Shown in pieces: positions 34,037 through 43,703 of a stretch of 64,000 nucleotides of DNA. Every line of letters starts with the position of its first letter. The stretch's first letter is position 1. The position numbers and the translations under genes are program-made. The DNA lies in NCBI RefSeq assembly GCF_001880225.1, contig NZ_CP009654.1:434001-498000 (forward strand), read 5' to 3'. Below the pieces are notes generated by a model. It searched no databases, was not told the origin of the DNA, and saw nothing but the letters and a program-made list of their open reading frames with translations. This DNA comes from Francisella frigiditurris (GTDB lineage: Bacteria > Pseudomonadota > Gammaproteobacteria > Francisellales > Francisellaceae).

Positions 34037-35129
34037 TAGTTGTACTTCAGATATTACTTTTCAGTATTTTTTATATTTAATAAGAATTCATATACACAGA
34101 GATCAGCCTAATTATATAGATCCATTTAATATGGAAAATATTAAATACATTGATGTCAAGAGACTTTTTCAGTTCATAGTTGAACATAAGCTTGAGTTAA
34201 TAATATTTCCAATTTTAAAGAGAATAGATCTTCCAGAGTTTAATCTTAAGAAACTATATCAAAGGTGCTTTCAGATTACTAAAAAACAGCTAATTATGGA
34301 AAAATTTCTTTCAGAGATAGTACAGAGATTTAATGAAACTAAAATAAATAATGTAGTATTAAAAGGAGCCCTTCTAGATAAGCTGATATATGGTTCTGCT
34401 AGAAAAAGAGTTTGTGGAGATATTGACATACTTATTCAAATTGAAGATTTGTATGAGGCTCATAAGCATTTAATAGACCTTGGTTTTTCTTTAAGTAAAG
34501 AGGGAGAGTACACATTAAATTTTATTAAAAAATATCCTTTTAGTAAAAATAGTATAAAGGATATTTTATATATCCATAAAGATAGTAATATATTGTTAGA
34601 ACTACATTGGAAGATTTTAATAGTAGGAAATTTAAAAGAACAAATAGAAGAGTATGAATATGGGTTTAGAAACTATAATTTTTTACAAAAAGAATACTGT
34701 TTAGCTTATCTTGTTATACATGGGTATAGATCTGGATGGCATAGACTTAAGTGGATGATAGATATAATAGATTTTGTTAAAGTAGTAAATATTGATAAAA
34801 AAGTTTTCCAAAATATTTTACTTGGTGAGCAGCGAGAATATAGGTCTTTGACCGATTTAAACTTTTTGTTAAAAGAGTTATTTAACTTTGAGAGTGATAT
34901 TTTGCAGATTGATGGGAATATAAGTTTTTTTCAGAAAATAGCTTGTAAGTATAGAGTAAATCATATCAAAAGTATAATTTATAAATCTAAGAGCCATCTT
35001 AAGGACTATAATCTAAAAATTATTTCAAAAAAGTTTCTATATCATCTTTTAGTATATCCAAATAAAAAGGATTATTTTAAAAGTTATATGGTTTATCTTT
35101 TTTATAAGATAGGTAAACTAAGAAAGTAG
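34023..35129 (+). CDS. Nucleotidyltransferase-family protein of the lasso cluster
   Basis: This 368-residue protein has VVLKGALLDKLIYGSARKR followed by CGDIDILI, the G(A)xxL and DxD pattern of the NTP_transf_5 nucleotidyltransferase family. Homologues (such as PsmN of pseudomycoidin) sit in lasso clusters that also have a kinase and are reported to elaborate the phosphorylated C-terminus. It probably acts after a kinase (25608 or 32160). It overlaps the sulfotransferase gene by 14 bases, so the two form an operon. Confidence 0.8.
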   Translation: MASSNSCTSDITFQYFLYLIRIHIHRDQPNYIDPFNMENIKYIDVKRLFQFIVEHKLELIIFPILKRIDLPEFNLKKLYQRCFQITKKQLIMEKFLSEIVQRFNETKINNVVLKGALLDKLIYGSARKRVCGDIDILIQIEDLYEAHKHLIDLGFSLSKEGEYTLNFIKKYPFSKNSIKDILYIHKDSNILLELHWKILIVGNLKEQIEEYEYGFRNYNFLQKEYCLAYLVIHGYRSGWHRLKWMIDIIDFVKVVNIDKKVFQNILLGEQREYRSLTDLNFLLKELFNFESDILQIDGNISFFQKIACKYRVNHIKSIIYKSKSHLKDYNLKIISKKFLYHLLVYPNKKDYFKSYMVYLFYKIGKLRK

Positions 35130-35217
35130 AAATATCTGGCTTAGCTCATTATGTCACTATTATCCTCGAGTCATTTATTATCTTTTAGTTTATTCTCTTT
35201 AGTTAAGTCATATAGAT

Positions 35218-35239
35218 AATAGATTAGGCTAAATCTATT
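35218..35239. terminator. Possible bidirectional stem-loop between convergent genes
   Basis: AATAGATT / AATCTATT forms an 8-bp stem with a six-base loop (extendable by one T-A pair) between the ends of the nucleotidyltransferase (35129) and cysC (35252). The stem is A+T-rich and has no good T-run, so termination is uncertain. Confidence 0.3.
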
Positions 35240-35251
35240 AAATAAGAATTG

Positions 35252-35842
35252 TTAAATTTTTCCGTTAGCCAAAAGATAATAAGTAATTTTCTTTGCACAT
35301 TCTTCAATAGTTCTATTTTTTGTAGATATATGAATTTCTGGGTTTTTAGGTTTTTCATAGGGAGATGAAATACATGTGAAATTAGCTATATCACCATTTC
35401 TTACTTTTTTATATAAGCCTTTAGAGTCTCTTTTTTCACATTCTAGCAAATTTGTATCAATAAAAACTTCAATAAAGTTATCTCCAAGCAACTGTCTTGC
35501 TTGAGTTCTATCAGAAATAAAAGGAGAGATCAAAACAGCACTTACAATAATTCCAGCATCTACAAAAAGTTTTGCCACTTCTGAAACTCGTCGGATATTT
35601 TCTTTTCTACCTTCATGGCTAAAGTCTAAATCTTTACTAAGACCATGACGAATATTATCCCCATCTAAAATATATGTATGATAACCTTTTTCATATAAAA
35701 TTCTATCAACTGCATTAGCAATAGTAGATTTTCCAGAACCACTAAGCCCAGTATACCAAAGTACTATTGACTTATGTTTTTTTTGCGAGTTTCTCTCTTG
35801 ACTTAAAACGCTAGCATTATGCCAAACAATATCATTATTCAT
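35252..35842 (-). CDS. cysC: Adenylylsulfate (APS) kinase CysC
   Basis: This 196-residue kinase phosphorylates APS to PAPS. The P-loop is GLSGSGKST, followed by DGDNIRHGLSKDLDFSHEGRKE and the FIDTNLLECEKRDSKGLY motif. It completes PAPS synthesis begun by CysDN, encoded upstream on the same strand (116 bases before). No cysH, cysI or cysJ is seen in the window, which suggests that PAPS here serves the sulfotransferase rather than sulfate reduction; genes elsewhere cannot be excluded. Confidence 0.95.
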   Translation of the reverse strand: MNNDIVWHNASVLSQERNSQKKHKSIVLWYTGLSGSGKSTIANAVDRILYEKGYHTYILDGDNIRHGLSKDLDFSHEGRKENIRRVSEVAKLFVDAGIIVSAVLISPFISDRTQARQLLGDNFIEVFIDTNLLECEKRDSKGLYKKVRNGDIANFTCISSPYEKPKNPEIHISTKNRTIEECAKKITYYLLANGKI

Positions 35843-35957
35843 TTTGACGCTTTTGACTCCTATGTAACTATTTAAAGAGATTACAATTAGATCAAATAAA
35901 TATAGAGTTTAAAACTAATAGCTTAATTAGTCAAAGCTAGTTCATTCAGTTTTAGGA

Positions 35958-37370
35958 TCAACTTTTTAAGTCTTTAACTCCCCAATGTGGAAAGTATTTT
36001 CTTATAAGAGAATTTAATTCTAGTTCAAATTCTGAATATTCTATAGGGGCTTCTGGTAGGACCTTTTCAGTTAATGCATTACGAACCATTCCTGCACCTA
36101 TGGTTACGTTAGTTAGCTTATCTATAACTATAAATCCGCCAGTTAATCTGTTTTTATAATAGTCATCAAAGCAAACAGGCTCTGAAAGTTCTAACTCTAC
36201 CATCCCAATCTCATTTAATTCTAATTTTCCACATTCTACTTCATTTAGAGTATTCATATCTGTTTTAAAATTAAATTTGTTGACAGATCCAGAAACTTGC
36301 TTAGTCAAAAATTTTATATAATATTGCTTATGTGCCTCCATTGGCTGTTCAGACATCCATACTAAATGTGCTTTTAAACGTGATGAAGTATGAGATATAG
36401 CATCTTTATGAACTATCATATCTCCTCGACTAATATCAATTTCATCGATGGTTGTTAAGGTTATTGCTTGACCGGATTCAGCAATTTTTAATTCACCATT
36501 AAAAGTGATTATAGACTTTATTTTTGTAATTTTACCGCTCGGTAGAACCCTGATTGTATCCCCAACTTCTATATTGCCTGAGGCAATAGTTCCTTGATAT
36601 CCTCTAAAATCAGAGTTAGGTCTTGATACTAGCTGAACAGGAAAACGAAACTCGTTATTAACGGCTGTATCTATTTTAGTAATTTCTAAATAGTGCATCA
36701 AAGATGAGCCTCTAAACCAGGGCATATTATCACTTTTAGTAACAACATTATCTCCTTTTAACGCTGATATTGGTACAAATCTAATATCAGGTATCTCAAG
36801 GCTTCCTGCAAGTTTTAGATAATCACTTTGTATGGATTTATAAATTTGTTGAGAGTAATTAACAGTGTCCATTTTATTAACGGCAACTATTACATGCTTA
36901 ATACCTAATAATGAGCATATAAAACTATGTCTGCGTGTTTGCGTTTGCACACCTTTTCTTGCATCAATAAGAATTATAGCTAAATCACAATTAGATGCAC
37001 CTGTAGCCATATTCCTAGTATATTGCTCATGACCTGGAGTATCAGCAATGATAAATTTTCTTTTATCTGTAGAAAAGTACCTATATGCAACATCTATAGT
37101 AATTCCTTGCTCTCTTTCTGACTGTAAACCATCAACAAGCAAAGCTAAATCAATTTCTCCACCTTGAGAGCCAACTTTTTTACTGTCTTCTTGTATGGTT
37201 GATAACTGATCCTCAAAAATCATTTTACTATCATGCAAAAGCCTTCCAATAAGTGTGCTTTTGCCATCATCCACACTTCCACAAGTAATAAACCTTAAAA
37301 GCTCTTTTTGTTCATGCTGTTTTAAATATGCTAAAATATTTTTTTCTATTAGAGGTGATATATGACTCAT
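35958..37370 (-). CDS. cysN: Sulfate adenylyltransferase GTPase subunit CysN
   Basis: This 470-residue EF-Tu-like GTPase drives APS synthesis together with CysD. G1 is [19 protein letters not shown]3 is [11 protein letters not shown] and G4 is NKMD. Length is close to the E. coli protein. It overlaps the cysD stop by one base (TAATG), and is followed by cysC. It is not fused to an APS kinase domain, which explains the separate cysC. Confidence 0.95.
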   Translation of the reverse strand: MSHISPLIEKNILAYLKQHEQKELLRFITCGSVDDGKSTLIGRLLHDSKMIFEDQLSTIQEDSKKVGSQGGEIDLALLVDGLQSEREQGITIDVAYRYFSTDKRKFIIADTPGHEQYTRNMATGASNCDLAIILIDARKGVQTQTRRHSFICSLLGIKHVIVAVNKMDTVNYSQQIYKSIQSDYLKLAGSLEIPDIRFVPISALKGDNVVTKSDNMPWFRGSSLMHYLEITKIDTAVNNEFRFPVQLVSRPNSDFRGYQGTIASGNIEVGDTIRVLPSGKITKIKSIITFNGELKIAESGQAITLTTIDEIDISRGDMIVHKDAISHTSSRLKAHLVWMSEQPMEAHKQYYIKFLTKQVSGSVNKFNFKTDMNTLNEVECGKLELNEIGMVELELSEPVCFDDYYKNRLTGGFIVIDKLTNVTIGAGMVRNALTEKVLPEAPIEYSEFELELNSLIRKYFPHWGVKDLKS

Positions 37371-38266
37371 TAAAAATATCCCTCTATTTTTTTCTTTTCC
37401 ATAGATCCAGAACTATCTTTATCTATAGCTCTACCTTGTCTCTCAGAGGTTTTAGTTAATAGTATTTCTTGAATTATAGCAGGTAATGTATCCGCTTCAG
37501 ATTCTACTGCTCCTGTTAGTGGATAGCAGCCTAAAGTTCTAAATCTAACCATCTTATTTTCAGCGTTATCTCTAAGTTCTTTAGGTGCTCTTTCATCATC
37601 AACCATTATTAAGGTGCCATCATAATCAACAACAGGTCTTTCTTTTGCAAAATAAAGTCTTGGAATCTGAATATTTTCAATATAAATATATTGCCAAATA
37701 TCAAGCTCTGTCCAGTTTGAAAGAGGAAATACTCTTATACTTTCTCCTTTATCAATCTGCCCATTATAATTATTCCATAACTCAGGTCTTTGATTTTTTG
37801 GATCCCAACGATGATTTTTATCTCTAAATGAAAAGACCCTCTCTTTAGCCCTGGACTTTTCTTCATCTCTACGAGCACCACCAAAAGCAGCATCAAATTT
37901 ATATTTATTTAAAGCCTGCTTTAATGCCTGAGTTTTCATAATGTCCGTATGTTTAGTACTGCCATGTGTAAATGGTCCAACACTTTGATTAACCCCTTCA
38001 AAATTTATATGAGTCAATAATTCAAAACCATACTCTTTTGCCATCCTATCCCTAAATTCAATCATTTCATGAAATTTCCATGTAGTATCAACATGTAAAA
38101 GCGGAAATGGAATTTTACTTGGGTAAAAAGCCTTACGTGCCAAATGAAGCAATACTGAAGAATCCTTGCCAATAGAATATAACATCACAGGGTTTTCAAA
38201 TTGTGCAACTACTTCTCTAAATATTTGTATTGATTCATTTTCTAATCTTTTTAAGTGAGTTTGCAT
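37370..38266 (-). CDS. cysD: Sulfate adenylyltransferase subunit CysD
   Basis: This 298-residue PP-loop protein makes APS from ATP and sulfate with CysN. The PP-loop is [29 protein letters not shown] and the [12 protein letters not shown] motif are present. It is first in the cysDN-cysC unit, reading toward the sulfotransferase operon. The roughly 200 bases upstream of its start contain a 6-bp stem (38304-38324) but no clear operator. Confidence 0.95.
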   Translation of the reverse strand: MQTHLKRLENESIQIFREVVAQFENPVMLYSIGKDSSVLLHLARKAFYPSKIPFPLLHVDTTWKFHEMIEFRDRMAKEYGFELLTHINFEGVNQSVGPFTHGSTKHTDIMKTQALKQALNKYKFDAAFGGARRDEEKSRAKERVFSFRDKNHRWDPKNQRPELWNNYNGQIDKGESIRVFPLSNWTELDIWQYIYIENIQIPRLYFAKERPVVDYDGTLIMVDDERAPKELRDNAENKMVRFRTLGCYPLTGAVESEADTLPAIIQEILLTKTSERQGRAIDKDSSGSMEKKKIEGYF

Positions 38267-38473
38267 AAGTCAGTATTATTTTTGAATTTAAAAGCCTGTC
38301 TAACATCTTGTGTAGGTTAAGATGATTTTTAAAAATTTTATTACCTGATAAAATTAGCCACTCGATCAGTATAAACTAGATTGGTCAGTATTTTCAATAA
38401 ACTTATCTCTAGATTATAATTAGCCCTTACATATTTAGTTGTTCTTGTAGATGCCAATAAAGTTATCTAATTT

Positions 38474-38602
38474 TATCTATAAATTTTTCTTAGATTTTTA
38501 ATTTTATTTATTTGAGTCTTCTTTTTTATCAATTCGACTTGCTACAAAGCAACCAACACCAACTGCTAAAAACGCAGCACTTATCCAAGCTAAATAAAAC
38601 AT
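38474..38602 (-). CDS. CydX-like small subunit of cytochrome bd oxidase
   Basis: This short gene follows cydB by 18 bases. From ATG 38602 it reads MFYLAWISAAFLAVGVGCF, a single membrane span with the aromatic-Leu-Ala-Trp start typical of CydX/YbgT, then a basic tail. AAGGAG lies upstream. CydX stabilises the haem groups of the CydAB oxidase. I read the stop as TAA at 38474-38476, giving 42 residues, but the tail lies in a T-rich stretch (38514-38527) and a shorter product of about 32 residues would follow from one base more there. The N-terminal 24 residues are secure. Confidence 0.75.
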
Positions 38603-38620
38603 ATATTTAATCTCCTTATA

Positions 38621-39814
38621 TTAATACATATCATGAGAATGTTGTTCAACTTCTTCAGCTGATATTCTACATCCATTTGCCCATATTTTCTTATATACAA
38701 AAAAGGTGTAAGAGAAAATGATAGGAAGTAAAATAGCAGCTACAACAAGAATATTTATCAGAGAAGCTTGGCTACTGCTTGCATTCCAAATAGTTAAGCT
38801 ATATTGATAGTCACCAGAGTTTGATGCCATGACAAATGGGAATAATGCGAATCCAACTGTTAAAATAGAACCAAGTATAGAAACTAAGCTAGCCAAAAAT
38901 GCTGCCCAATCTTTATCTTTCTTATTAAATATAATAATAAATAAAGCTCCAACAACAGCCATTATAGGTGCAAACCACATCCAAATATGCGCTTGGCAGA
39001 AGTTATAATACCAAGAATGATCTCTAGTAATAACAGCTGAGCTAAAAGGTTGATATAGAGCATCAGATTGGTGAACTAAATCAGCATTTGGAGTATATTG
39101 ATATCCAGGTATAAATATTAACCAAATAGCAGCAACCATAAATAATACTATATAAATGATAGTTGTAACGTTGGTAATAGCTCTAAATCTATCTCTTAAA
39201 ACTCCAGCAGTTCTAAGTTTGCAATAAGTAGATCCATGCATTAAAGCCATATTTAAAGCAAATACACCGAATAATAATGCAAAAGGCGTTAATAGGCTAA
39301 ATAAAGTAACCCACATAGATTGATAATGCCCATTAACTATATCACCATAAATTAAGCGAGCAGTATCGTCATATGCGATTGGAAAGCCAAGGTAAAGGTT
39401 TCCTACAGCAACTCCCATTACAACCATAGGAATAACGCTACCTAATAAAAGCATCCAATCCCAGAAGTTTCTCCATTTTTGATTATCCACTTTTTTACGA
39501 TATTCAAAAGCAGGAGGTCTTAAAAATAGGCCCCATAATACAACTAAGATAGCTATATATAACCCAGAGAAACTAGTAGCATAGACTTGTGGCCAAATAG
39601 CAAATATGGCACCACCAGCTGTGATGAACCAAACTTGGCTACCATCCCAAGTAGGCGCTGCTACGTTTATGACAGCTCTTTTTTCTGAATCTGTTTTTCC
39701 AACAAATTTTGATAATATACCAACTCCGAAATCAGAGCCAACTGTAGCGGCAACTAAGAATATTAATACGCCAACTACTAACCAAGAGACAACTTGTAAT
39801 GTACTGAATAACAT
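38621..39814 (-). CDS. cydB: Cytochrome bd ubiquinol oxidase subunit II CydB
   Basis: This 397-residue membrane subunit of the bd oxidase has about eight or nine spans. N-terminal GVLIFLVAATVGSDFGVGIL and the AAPTWDGSQVWFITAGGAIFA block are the most conserved region of CydB. It lies 3 bases after cydA, and the CydX-like gene follows. The complex reduces oxygen to water with ubiquinol, with high oxygen affinity. Confidence 0.95.
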   Translation of the reverse strand: MLFSTLQVVSWLVVGVLIFLVAATVGSDFGVGILSKFVGKTDSEKRAVINVAAPTWDGSQVWFITAGGAIFAIWPQVYATSFSGLYIAILVVLWGLFLRPPAFEYRKKVDNQKWRNFWDWMLLLGSVIPMVVMGVAVGNLYLGFPIAYDDTARLIYGDIVNGHYQSMWVTLFSLLTPFALLFGVFALNMALMHGSTYCKLRTAGVLRDRFRAITNVTTIIYIVLFMVAAIWLIFIPGYQYTPNADLVHQSDALYQPFSSAVITRDHSWYYNFCQAHIWMWFAPIMAVVGALFIIIFNKKDKDWAAFLASLVSILGSILTVGFALFPFVMASNSGDYQYSLTIWNASSSQASLINILVVAAILLPIIFSYTFFVYKKIWANGCRISAEEVEQHSHDMY

Positions 39815-39817
39815 AAC

Positions 39818-41590
39818 CTATCTCTCCTCTTTATTTTCTTTTTTTTGTTCAAAATGATACTTGCCTGTACCTAAGCTACTAGGTCCTAGTTTTGCATATT
39901 TGAACATAAGGAATATTAACACAGCAAATAGAGCAGTATCTATAAGTAAGAATATAGCCATAGATGTAGCAACATCGACTGACGTTAACGCTGATGAACT
40001 TAAGTCTGTAGGAAGCTGATTATATACAGTCCACGGTTGACGACCATGCTCAGTAATAAACCATCCAAGTAAACAAGCGATAAATGGTAAAGGAATAGAC
40101 CATTCCATAGCTCTTAGAACATATATGCCAAATCTACTCTCAGTTAAAGCATTTCTAGCTAAAAGAATTAGTCCTAAAACCATTAGTGCAAACATGTAGA
40201 TACCTATACCAACCATGAATCTAAATGACCAAAAGATACTAAATACATCAGGAACCATATTTGTAGCAACTTCCTTAACTAGATTTTGATCCAAAGCCGC
40301 TTTTGATATTCTTTCTGACATAGGCATAGTAGAGTCAGCATATTTCTTATTAGCTGGCTGTACAAGCATCTTACCAAAGCCCATGTACTGTCTATAGTCA
40401 GGATTTGTGTAGTAGCTATAATTAGAACCTGTTGGTTCATCACCTTTATGACCAGACTCTCTCCATTTTAATAGATCAGAATATGCAAGAGCTCCCTTTT
40501 GAATCATCACAACAGCAGAAGGTACCGCTACGAACTGATCAGGGTGTGCTGCTATATATTCAGGAGATGCATGAGCAGTCTGTCCTGTTTTAGTTGTATA
40601 GTATGCAACGTTAGGATTTCTGTCACCATTAGCTTGCATTCTTCCATATAGTATAGATTTTACACCTGGTATTTCTATATCAGTAGAGTGCGTTGCAATA
40701 AGACCTAGGACAGCTGGAATTTCAATCTCAACATAGTTTTTTTGACTGTCTTGGCTAGGGAACGCAACAGCATTAAAAGCTGCTGGAGCTTTTTGTGTTT
40801 CCCATTCAGCTTCAATGGCAGCCATTTTAAGAGGCTGAACTTCAAAAGCGTCTATACCATTAGCATCACCAAAGTACATTACAACAGAAGTGGCGATTAC
40901 TCCAAATCCAAGACCTATAGAAATAGATCTTTTAGCGAAATCTACATCACGATTTCTGATTAAGTAAAAAGCACTAATTCCAACTACAAAAATAGAAGCT
41001 GTAGAATAACCAGCAGTAACCACGTGAGCAAAGTTTGTTTGAGCTGTATGATTTAAAAATAGATCAACTAAGCTAACAGTCTCCATTCTCATTGTAGAAG
41101 CAACAAATTCTGAACCTACAGGATGTTGCATATATCCATTTGCTACAAGGATTAATAGTGCCGAGAAGCTAGAACCTATAGCTAAACAAAAAGTTGAAGC
41201 TAAATGTTGTTTCTTACTAAGTTTGTCCCAACCAAAGAAGAACAAGCCAGCAAAAGTAGATTCAAGCATAAATGCTGCTAAACCTTCAATAGCAAGTGGA
41301 GTACCGAAAATGTCACCAACTGATTGTGAATAATAAGACCAGTTAGTACCAAACTCGAATTCCATAGTTAAGCCGGTAATAATACCTAATGCAAAATTTA
41401 TTCCGAGTAACTTACCCCAGAATTTTACCATATCTTTATATACTTGCTTGCCTGTTCTAACATACATAATCTCCATAGCAAACACAATCCATGTCAAACC
41501 AAGAGTTAGAGGAACAAATAAGAAGTGAAAAGATGCCGTTAAACCAAATTGCCATCTAGCAAGATCAACAGACAAGAGTGTGGGTAACAT
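39818..41590 (-). CDS. cydA: Cytochrome bd ubiquinol oxidase subunit I CydA
   Basis: This 590-residue subunit carries the haems and quinol site. Seen are the N-terminal DLARWQFGLTASFHFLF (haem b595 His), GLTMEFEFGTNW (conserved Glu) and GWFITEHGRQPW. It is longer than the 522-residue E. coli protein because of a long periplasmic Q-loop between roughly residues 245 and 420 (containing HASPEYIAAHPDQF), so it is of the long-Q-loop type. It is first in the cydAB-cydX unit. Confidence 0.95.
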   Translation of the reverse strand: MLPTLLSVDLARWQFGLTASFHFLFVPLTLGLTWIVFAMEIMYVRTGKQVYKDMVKFWGKLLGINFALGIITGLTMEFEFGTNWSYYSQSVGDIFGTPLAIEGLAAFMLESTFAGLFFFGWDKLSKKQHLASTFCLAIGSSFSALLILVANGYMQHPVGSEFVASTMRMETVSLVDLFLNHTAQTNFAHVVTAGYSTASIFVVGISAFYLIRNRDVDFAKRSISIGLGFGVIATSVVMYFGDANGIDAFEVQPLKMAAIEAEWETQKAPAAFNAVAFPSQDSQKNYVEIEIPAVLGLIATHSTDIEIPGVKSILYGRMQANGDRNPNVAYYTTKTGQTAHASPEYIAAHPDQFVAVPSAVVMIQKGALAYSDLLKWRESGHKGDEPTGSNYSYYTNPDYRQYMGFGKMLVQPANKKYADSTMPMSERISKAALDQNLVKEVATNMVPDVFSIFWSFRFMVGIGIYMFALMVLGLILLARNALTESRFGIYVLRAMEWSIPLPFIACLLGWFITEHGRQPWTVYNQLPTDLSSSALTSVDVATSMAIFLLIDTALFAVLIFLMFKYAKLGPSSLGTGKYHFEQKKENKEER

Positions 41591-41666
41591 ATGATTTCCC
41601 CCTGTTTTAATTAAAAACGTTTATAACGATCAAACTTTAAAATTGTATAAATTTTATTGAAAGTTT

Positions 41667-41684
41667 TGTGTATAGGAATACACA
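41667..41684. promoter_or_regulatory. Dyad upstream of cydA, candidate operator
   Basis: TGTGTAT-AGGA-ATACACA has perfect 7-base arms around a four-base spacer, 77 bases before the cydA ATG. The position fits an operator for oxygen- or redox-dependent control. It is not a plain FNR (TTGAT-N4-ATCAA) or ArcA site, so the regulator is unknown. Confidence 0.4.
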
Positions 41685-41772
41685 TTTACATTTTATACCA
41701 AAGGGATAGTTTTGTATATATAAAACAGGAAAAAATAAATATTCCTAAAGCGCTGAAAGCCTTGAAAATACT

Positions 41773-41807
41773 AGCTTATACTATACTAAAATGGTGTAGT
41801 ATAAGCT
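41773..41807 (-). terminator. Terminator downstream of purU
   Basis: A 14-bp stem (41773-41786 with 41794-41807, one G-U pair) with a seven-base loop starts 8 bases after the purU stop. On the minus strand AGTATTTT follows it. It is the strongest hairpin I noticed in the window; the T-run is short. Confidence 0.6.
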
Positions 41808-41814
41808 TTAGATT

Positions 41815-42648
41815 TTAAAGAATTACAGTCTTGTTATTATAGATAAAAACACGATCTTTTAATACTAAATCTAAAGCGGTTGAAAGTACTATTTTTTCAA
41901 CGTTTTGACCAGCATCTCGCATGGCTTGCCAAGAATATGTATGATCTACTCTTATCACATCTTGAGCAATGATTGGTCCTTCATCTAAGTCATTTGTGAC
42001 GAAGTGACTAGTTGCACCAATTATCTTAACACCTCTATCATAAGCTTGTTTATATGGGTTGGCGCCAATGAAGGCAGGTAGGAATGAGTGGTGAATATTT
42101 AATAGTTTGCCTTCAAAAAGTTTCACAAAGTTCGGAGATAGAATTCTCATATATTTGGCTAAAACTATTAATTCATGGTTATATTTATTTATAGCTTGGC
42201 TAATTTTTGTTTCATGCTCTTCTCTGGATATATTCTCATGAGAAATATACTCAAAAGGGATATCAAATTTCTCTACAAATTCTTTTAGACTATTATGATT
42301 TGAAATAACAGCTTTAATATTTGCTTTAAGCTTTCCTTCAGTATGTCTTATTAAGAGATCGCCCAGGCAATGCATTTCTTTTGTTGCAAGGATTACAATA
42401 TCTTTATTGTCATCATTAGTTAATTTAATCTCAGCATCTTCTGGTAATTCTCTTTTTACATCGGCTAATAGTTTTTCTGGAATAAAATTACCAGTCACTA
42501 CAGTTCTCATAAAAAATTTATTTTCTTCTTTATCAACATATTCTGAGTTTCTTTCAACATTTAGATTGTGTTTAAAAATAGTTTTTGAAACTTTGTAAAC
42601 AAGACCTTTCTCATCATTAGTCTCAATTAGTAAGCGATATTTTTCCAT
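41815..42648 (-). CDS. purU: Formyltetrahydrofolate deformylase PurU
   Basis: This 277-residue enzyme hydrolyses 10-formyl-THF to formate and THF, supplying formate for purine synthesis and balancing one-carbon pools. An N-terminal ACT domain (residues 1-85) is followed by the formyl-transferase fold with NIHHSFLPAFIGANPY and GATSHFVTNDLDEGPII, which carry the catalytic His and Asp. Standard length; monocistronic, with its own terminator. Confidence 0.95.
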   Translation of the reverse strand: MEKYRLLIETNDEKGLVYKVSKTIFKHNLNVERNSEYVDKEENKFFMRTVVTGNFIPEKLLADVKRELPEDAEIKLTNDDNKDIVILATKEMHCLGDLLIRHTEGKLKANIKAVISNHNSLKEFVEKFDIPFEYISHENISREEHETKISQAINKYNHELIVLAKYMRILSPNFVKLFEGKLLNIHHSFLPAFIGANPYKQAYDRGVKIIGATSHFVTNDLDEGPIIAQDVIRVDHTYSWQAMRDAGQNVEKIVLSTALDLVLKDRVFIYNNKTVIL

Positions 42649-42776
42649 GCTTTGCTAAATAATAATAACTTAGCGATTGAATATATATTAGAAAATTTAG
42701 CTGGTCAAATATAAGTGTTAGATAAATAAAAATATTATAATAGTTTTATAAGTATTAGATTAAGAGATTAGCAATT

Positions 42777-43703
42777 ATGTTAGATACTCAAAATTATTAT
42801 GCAATTGGAACTCCTGGAGTAAAATGGGGAAAGAAAGAAAAGAAAGAGTGGTTTGTCCAACAAAAAGTAAAACGTTCTTATAAAGAAGAGGTTGTTTCAA
42901 AGATAGAAGAGCTTAGAGCTTATTTTAATATAGAAGAGTATGGCGAGTTAGAATATTTATCTAAATATAAGCTTTATGCAGTGAAATCTATTGATTGGGA
43001 TAGTTCTAAGCCAAACATTTTGGTTACAGGAGGTGTTCATGGTTATGAAACAAGTGGAGTTCATGGCGCTCTAAGGTTTCTTAAAGATAAAGCGCAAAAA
43101 TATAGTGATAAATTTAATATATTAGTTTTGCCAAGCATTAGTCCATGGGGATATGAAACTATAAATCGTTGGAATCCTTTGGCTATAGATCCTAATCGAT
43201 CTTTTTATAAAGATAGTCCTGCAAAAGAGTCAAGTTTTGTTATTGATTATATTAGTTCGCTAGGGATTAAGTTTTTAGCTCACATAGATCTACATGAGAC
43301 TACAGATACGGATGAGAGTGAATTTAGACCAGCACTAGCCGCTAGAGATGGTGTTGATTATGCAGCTGATGGAGTCCCAGATGGATTTTATTTGGTTGGA
43401 GATACAGAAAGGCCAGAGCCTGAATTTCAAAAAGCAATAATCGATTCGGTAAGAAAGGTAACTCATATTGCCCCTCCAGATGCTGACGGAAAGATTATAG
43501 GCAAGTTAATAGAGCAAGAAGGTGTTATAAACTACGATACGAAAAAACTAGGACTTTGCATTGGTTTTAGTGATGCTAAATTTAGCACAACAACAGAGGT
43601 TTATCCTGATAGTCCAAGAGCTACTGATGAAGAATGTATTTTAGCTCAAGTTGCTGCAGTTACAGGGGCTTTAGATTTTTTAATAAAAACTAATCAGAAA
43701 TAG
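42777..43703 (+). CDS. M14-family zinc peptidase/AspA-AstE-like
   Basis: This 308-residue protein has the HxxE zinc motif in GGVHGYETSGVHG and a third ligand His in AHIDLHETTDTDES. The arrangement is that of M14 carboxypeptidases and the related succinylglutamate desuccinylase/aspartoacylase group. An active-site Glu is likely among the C-terminal TEVYPDSP residues. The absence of a signal peptide implies a cytoplasmic substrate, which is not known. The 3' end overlaps the radical SAM gene by 14 bases. Confidence 0.75.
   Translation: MLDTQNYYAIGTPGVKWGKKEKKEWFVQQKVKRSYKEEVVSKIEELRAYFNIEEYGELEYLSKYKLYAVKSIDWDSSKPNILVTGGVHGYETSGVHGALRFLKDKAQKYSDKFNILVLPSISPWGYETINRWNPLAIDPNRSFYKDSPAKESSFVIDYISSLGIKFLAHIDLHETTDTDESEFRPALAARDGVDYAADGVPDGFYLVGDTERPEPEFQKAIIDSVRKVTHIAPPDADGKIIGKLIEQEGVINYDTKKLGLCIGFSDAKFSTTTEVYPDSPRATDEECILAQVAAVTGALDFLIKTNQK

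Noticed and set aside
38304-38324. CATCTT/AAGATG hairpin upstream of cysD
   Set aside because: Only six base pairs with a nine-base loop; the T-run follows it on the strand that carries no upstream gene.
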